Assembly (NCBI GenBank): GCA_002343075.1
Contig: DDRH01000044.1
Coordinates: 108,690-172,689 of the forward strand
Direction of reading: 5' to 3'
DNA length: 64,000 nt
DNA from: Phycisphaerales bacterium UBA2421
GTDB taxonomy: Bacteria > Planctomycetota > Phycisphaerae > Tepidisphaerales > Tepidisphaeraceae
A model generated the notes under the pieces. It did not search any database, was not told where the DNA came from, and worked only from the letters and a program-made list of their open reading frames with translations. The stretch's first letter is position 1. Each line of letters begins with the position of its first letter. The position numbers and the translations under genes were made by a program. Below are positions 59,844 through 64,000 of this stretch, one piece after another.

Positions 59844-60701
59844 ATGTTAAATTGGCGATTTGCGGGAATTCAGGGAAGCTCGCTTCCGCCGGAGCAATTG
59901 TTCACCATGGTCACCACCACTCGAAACGCCGTTACCCCGTCGCTCGCCAAGAGCTATCTCGATCTCCTGCTCGCCGGCGACCGGCAAGCTGCCCGGCAGT
60001 TGATCGACCAGAACATCGCTAAAGGAACCAGCCCGCGCGATCTTCTCACCAGCTTGGTCTATCCAACAATGGAGCTGATTCAGGCGCTTTACCGCGAAGA
60101 CCGGATCAGCATTGCCCAGCTGAACCTTTCCACCCGGCTCAACCGGAGCGTGACCGACCAACTCTCCGCCCAGCTTCCTCGAAACGCCCCGAACGGCAAG
60201 AGAACCCTCATCGTCTGCGGCAACGCCGAACCCGAGGAGCTAGGCGGGCAGGTTTGCGCCGATCTGTTTGAGTCCGACGGCTGGGCCGTTCGTTTCACTG
60301 GCGCAGGCGTGCCGGATGACGAGATCCTCAAGCTCACCGGCGAATTCCGCCCCGACGTGCTCGTCTTCTTCGCCACCCTGCCACAGGGCATGCCCGCAGT
60401 ACGAAAACTGATCGACTACATCCGCGAGATCAACGCCAACCCCACCATGCAGATCATGTGCTGCGGCGGGATCTACAAGCGTGCCGAAGGCCTGGCGGAA
60501 GAAATCGGCGCCGACCTTTTCGCAGAAGATGCCGCGACGGCAGTATCGATCGCGAACGAAAACCCCAGCCAGCGCGCGAGCGTAGAGCAGCAGACCGTCG
60601 GCCGCGCCCGCAGGATCAAGAAAGCCGAAATCCGCCGACAACAACAAACCCAGCGCATCGCCCCCAGGCCCCTGGAACCCCGCCGCGCCGAAGCAGCGTG
60701 A
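59844..60701 (+). CDS. B12-binding-fold protein without the cobalamin-ligand motif
   Basis: 285 residues from the ATG at 59844 (AAGGA nine bases upstream); an ATG at 59907 is the alternative. An N-terminal helical bundle (about 25-110, YLDLLLAGDRQAARQLID, as in methionine-synthase-type cap domains) precedes a Rossmann-like B12-binding domain (about 118-235). The DxHxxG loop holding the cobalt-ligand His reads EPEELG, so Asp and His are both replaced by Glu, while the following GWAVRFTGAGVPDDE and IMCCGGIYKRAEG parts are kept. The tail is basic. It cannot bind B12 base-off by His. A palindrome ATGTTAACAT at 59799-59808 lies upstream. Role unknown, perhaps regulatory. Confidence 0.75.
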   Translation: MLNWRFAGIQGSSLPPEQLFTMVTTTRNAVTPSLAKSYLDLLLAGDRQAARQLIDQNIAKGTSPRDLLTSLVYPTMELIQALYREDRISIAQLNLSTRLNRSVTDQLSAQLPRNAPNGKRTLIVCGNAEPEELGGQVCADLFESDGWAVRFTGAGVPDDEILKLTGEFRPDVLVFFATLPQGMPAVRKLIDYIREINANPTMQIMCCGGIYKRAEGLAEEIGADLFAEDAATAVSIANENPSQRASVEQQTVGRARRIKKAEIRRQQQTQRIAPRPLEPRRAEAA

Positions 60702-60784
60702 TGGAAAGACCAGGTGTGACAAAGCCGCAATGATGAATGACCAGATCATTCCGGCGCCCCGCCTTCAGTTCCACCAAGTGACCG

Positions 60785-60826
60785 CGCCGGCCCGGGCAAC
60801 GGATTGCCCGGGCCGGCGGGTTTAAA
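60785..60826 (+). terminator. Strong hairpin terminator after the B12-fold gene
   Basis: CGCCGGCCCGGGCAA (60785-60799) and TTGCCCGGGCCGGCG (60804-60818) form a perfect 15-bp stem with a CGGA loop; GGTTTAAAA follows on the plus strand. It lies between convergent genes and may serve both. Confidence 0.75.
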
Positions 60827-60871
60827 ACGACTCCGACCATTAAATCTCGGCGCGCCGTCGCAGCCGCGCAG

Positions 60872-63283
60872 TCAAACCGCCCTTCGGGTGCGACGCCCTC
60901 TCGCCCCGAGCGCCAGCACCGCCACTGCCGCCGCCGCCGGTTCCGGAATGCTGGCGCGAAACCCCGCGGGCATGTCGGGGATGGGGCCGAGGTTCATGGA
61001 CTCGAACGGCTCGAACATCGCCCAGGTGGTCGGGTCTAAACGCGATTCCCAATAGATTTGCGGAAAGTCAAGCATAGCGATGTAGAGATAGGCCCGCGGA
61101 GGAAGGGCACCTGAGTTGCCACCGCTGCCTCGCAGCTGCGGTGACGAGCCGAAATTGGCACTGAGAATGGTATGGTCCGTGAGATTGACGCTGCCGTCAT
61201 AGTTAAAGTCTCCGTGTTCCCAGAGTTTGCCTGTCGTCCCGAAATTGTCTGACAGGACGGTAAAGTCGTCGAGTGAAACCAAACCATCCAGGGTTGCGTC
61301 TCCGTAGTAGGTGAACTTAACGAGCACGCTGGTGTTGTCGACGGTCTGACCGCTGAATGTTGCCGTGCCGCCGCTAAACGAGAGTACGGTGGCCGCCTCG
61401 GCATAACCGAGCGCGAAGGTGCCGGCATTGCCCGAGGTGGTTGTGATGGCGTTGCCGGTGCCATTCCAACCGCCATTGTTCCAGCCAGCATTGATCCATC
61501 GCGCGACAGTCTGAGTTCCGGTGTTTGGGGCTCCGATCGGGCTTGAGCCAGAGTAGTCGATGATGAGGTCATTATTGGTCAAGTCAACCTGACCCGTCGA
61601 CAGGCTCCCGCCCAGAGCAAGCGTTGTCACGCGGGACGTGCCGAGCGTGCTTCCGGCCAGTGTTCCGCCGCTGTAAAGGATCTTTACTGTGCTGTCGTCA
61701 TTGACCGTAAGCGTGCCAACGCGAATATGCGCGGCTGTCAGCGATCCAGCGCCTTTTTTCAGAAGTCTGGTCGTGTCACCACTGTCGCCATAAATCTGAC
61801 CACTGAAGCTTCCACCGCTGCCGAACAGGTCGATTTCGACGGTGGTACTTGCGGCAAGTCGAATGGCAGACTCTGGTTCGCTATCCGACAAATCGGCCCC
61901 GTCGAGTCTCAAAATCCAGGGGCCTCGGTGGTAGAGCGTGTATTTTGCGAGATCCACTCTGCCGATGAGGTCCAGTCGAGTCGGTGCGTCAAGTGTGGTC
62001 TTGTCGCCGACGCGCACGTCAGCATCACCAGTCAGAACGAGCGATCCGCCGAAAGTAGTGATCTTGTCCTGCGCAGTGGCGATCGCTCCGAGGCCATTAT
62101 ACCCTTTGCCCTCAATGCGAATCTCTTTCGAGTCGGTGTATGTAATCGGTGAGTTGAAGGCGTCTGGTACGGTTCCAAATCTGAGCGTTCCTGAGTTGGA
62201 ATCGCCGATCGTGGCATTGCCGGTCACCTGCATGAAGTTTCCGCTGCCGACGGCACCGAACGGAGTATTCGAGTTGCGGACATCGACGACGCCCTGCGCG
62301 ATCGAGATCGATCCGGTCAAGAGGGTGCCACAGTCGTAGAGTTCGAGCGTGCCCGTCCCCGATTTGGCAAATCCGACGCTGCCGGTGGCGGTGCCGCCCA
62401 AGCCAACCGTGTGGCCGGAGACACTGACCGTGCGCCGGGTCGTACCGAAGTCTTTCGCGCCGAAGAACTAGAGTGTCCCACCGTCGTCTGAGATCAGGTC
62501 CGCATTCAACTTCAGGTGGTTGTGAATGAACGCCAGGCCCGTTGTTGCAATGACCTTGCCACCGGCGACTGTAAATGTCCCTGTGCCAAGCGGGCCCGCC
62601 ACCACCGAGCCTCCTGACGTTTCCGAACTCTCCTGAAGATCGAGATATCCGCTGTTAAGCGTGACGCCACCGGTAAATGTGCTGGCACCGAAGGATGATC
62701 CTCCATTGCTTCGTAGCGCCACAACTGAGTCGCTTGAAAGTGAGCCGATGCGCTCAATCAAAAGGCTCCCTGTGCCATGCATGACGTTGTAGGCGTTCAA
62801 CGAACTACCGTCGCGCACTTGAATCGTAAGCGATGAGCTGAAGGCGCCGTTGACTGTCGTCCCCGCTTCTCCGCCGACAGTCAGGTTCTGCGGCGCGGAC
62901 GGGTCAAACACAATTCCGGCAGGGGATCACCCGAAGTTAATCGTCGCGACCGATGCCCCGCCGGTACCCGCGCGGATGTTGGTGTAGGTGCCGTGATTGA
63001 AAATCAGCGTGCCCACTTCCACGTTGCCGTTCGTGCCTTCGCGGAGGAAAAGATTGCTGCCGGTCCCGCCGGATTGAATCAGAGCGATGCTGCCGGTGTT
63101 GGGTTGCAAATTGGTGCTCCAGTTTCCGTTACGAGTCCAGACGTTTTGCCCCCCATCCCCTGTCCAACTTGTCGTGACTTGGGCTACAATCAACTGCGCA
63201 GGAAGCAACCCTCCCAACACAGCAATTGCTGCCAACCGAAGATTTTTCTTGCCAAGACCCGGTGTGGAAGAGACAGTACGCAT
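60872..63283 (-). pseudogene. Autotransporter-repeat-like PEP-CTERM protein interrupted by two in-frame stops
   Basis: One 804-codon frame from the ATG at 63283 to 60872 contains two stops, TGA at 62929-62927 and TAG at 62470-62468, with no frameshift. Before the first: a signal peptide (LRLAAIAVLGGLLPAQLIVAQ) and TTSWTGDGGQNVWTRNGNWS, the usual entry of autotransporter-associated beta-strand repeat proteins. Repeats follow across both stops, then a dockerin-like pair (GDATLDGLVSLDDFTVL, GSVNLTDHTILSANFG) and IPEP with a hydrophobic Ala-rich helix and basic end (PEP-CTERM). Each stop is one base from a sense codon that would fit, such as GGA or GAG. Nonsense decay is the simplest explanation; sequencing error cannot be excluded. 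Confidence 0.8.
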
Positions 63284-63328
63284 ACCATGCTCCTACTCAG
63301 CCGAGATTTTAGAACGCACCTCTGTCAC

Positions 63329-64000
63329 ATGCCTTCCCGGTGCGCGAGTAGTTTGCCCACGCTCGTCATTGCCTGTCAACTCTTAAGTCTGCATTCTTCC
63401 GTGTTTGCGCAAAATTTCTTGCCGACGTACCAACCGACCCGATTGAGCCTGCTGCCCAACACTTCACTCTACTTTCCGGAAGCACTGTCAGAGCAAGGAG
63501 TTGCGGGCGGATACATGCGAATCAGCTCGACACAGTTTCCGATTGACGTTGCAGTCACTTGGGACCAACAAGGAAACCCGACCCAGCTTGACGTCGGTGG
63601 GACCTATGTCAGTGCTAGCATTCGTGGCTTCAGCCCATTCGGTGCGCCAATCGGGCGAGTCTCTAGGCCTGCTGATCTTCCCCGTGCCGGAACTTGGGGT
63701 ATGACGGGGTTTACTCAACTGCCGGAGTCGGGGCTTGGTGGAATCGCCATCACTTCAAATCAAGAATTTACTTTAGGATTCACTGTCCAACCAACCGCAA
63801 ACCCTGAGTTAACAAGGGTTACCCCAACCCTCTGGGATGCCGCCGGACCACATCTCGTCGCGGGACTTGAAGAGCTTGATGGGTACAGCCAATCCGTCAA
63901 TGTTGTCAGTGTATACATTGGGGTCACGCTTAATCCAACCAATCCAAGCAATCTCTACGGCGGCTTCATCGGTCGGAACGGCACCGCACAGCGCCTGAAC
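63329..64000 (+). CDS. Secreted protein of unknown family (runs off right edge)
   Basis: The frame is open to the right edge. The start at 63329 begins a signal peptide (LPTLVIACQLLSLHSSVFAQ); an ATG at 63287 is also in frame but lies only 3 bp from the divergent pseudogene's start. The mature part begins NFLPTYQPTRLSLLPNTS and is beta-rich with no recognised family; TFTLGFTVQ-like strands (FTLGFTVQPTANPE) and YIGVTLNPTNPSNLYGGF are seen. 224 codons are inside the window and the stop is not. An extracellular role is likely; nothing more can be said. Confidence 0.65.
   Translation, partial: MPSRCASSLPTLVIACQLLSLHSSVFAQNFLPTYQPTRLSLLPNTSLYFPEALSEQGVAGGYMRISSTQFPIDVAVTWDQQGNPTQLDVGGTYVSASIRGFSPFGAPIGRVSRPADLPRAGTWGMTGFTQLPESGLGGIAITSNQEFTLGFTVQPTANPELTRVTPTLWDAAGPHLVAGLEELDGYSQSVNVVSVYIGVTLNPTNPSNLYGGFIGRNGTAQRLN

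Noticed and set aside
62927..62929. Reassignment of UGA to glycine in this organism
   Set aside because: UGA ends other clearly real genes in the window (for example parD, the first EEP gene and the ArsM-like gene), so local nonsense mutation or error is more likely.
1..64000. tRNA, rRNA, CRISPR arrays, prophage or insertion sequences
   Set aside because: No cloverleaf with a GGTTCGAATCC-type arm, no rRNA-like segments, no spaced direct repeats and no transposase or integrase motifs were seen.

Overview
The window reads as chromosomal DNA from a GC-rich planctomycete, most likely class Phycisphaerae (Tepidisphaerales-like). The reasons are: seven secreted proteins with a short N-terminal LEPR-XLL-type motif (LEGRTLF, LEPRRHF, LEGRRLL, LEQRQLL, LESRTFF, LERRQHL, LEQRQLL); four proteins with dockerin and/or PEP-CTERM tails of the kind common in that class; an arylsulfatase and clan GH-A hydrolases; and ordinary bacterial housekeeping genes (dnaN, lipA, gatB, rpoN, folD, proB, asnB). 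No rRNA, tRNA, CRISPR array, integrase or insertion sequence was found. The assignment is an inference from protein style, not from a marker gene.

Layout. 1-13.4 kb is a surface/secretome block: LEPR-XLL proteins (carbohydrate-binding-like, kelch, sorbosone-dehydrogenase-like propeller, RTX-like, right-handed beta-helix) interleaved with a tandem pair of endonuclease/exonuclease/phosphatase-fold proteins and a GDSL esterase that carry PEP-CTERM tails. 13.5-17.5 kb holds a BrnT-like small gene, lipA and a DUF2339 membrane protein. 17.6-19.9 kb holds a DciA-like (DUF721) gene, dnaN and an AT-rich, DnaA-box-like intergenic region that is a candidate replication origin. asnB and a LEPR-XLL protein with an HExxH motif follow.

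23.6-31.4 kb is a minus-strand island combining arsenosugar-type genes (ArsS radical SAM, ArsM-like methyltransferase, DUF2064/TIGR04282-type transferase) with a complete Pst transporter (PstS, fused PstC-PstA, Cys-rich PstB) and a ZnuA-like lipoprotein that has lost its metal ligands. The likely theme is uptake and conversion of arsenate or phosphate. 31.5-41.4 kb is mostly housekeeping and regulation: rpoN, gatB with two small downstream genes, an AbiEii-like nucleotidyltransferase, a MerC-like protein, a PhoB/PhoR-like two-component pair, an atypical folD, and a parDE locus with a broken toxin.

41.5-57.1 kb is carbohydrate metabolism: a sulfatase, two large glycoside hydrolases, a GT-C membrane glycosyltransferase, an ArsR-type regulator and a two-armed surface-polysaccharide locus (tandem GT4 fusion plus acetyltransferase on one strand, two GT2 enzymes plus acetyltransferase on the other). 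57.1-64 kb contains a Tyr/Gly/Arg-rich secreted protein, proB, a GYF_2/DUF4190 membrane protein, a B12-binding-fold protein without the cobalamin-ligand histidine motif, an 804-codon PEP-CTERM gene interrupted by two in-frame stops, and the start of another secreted protein running off the right edge.
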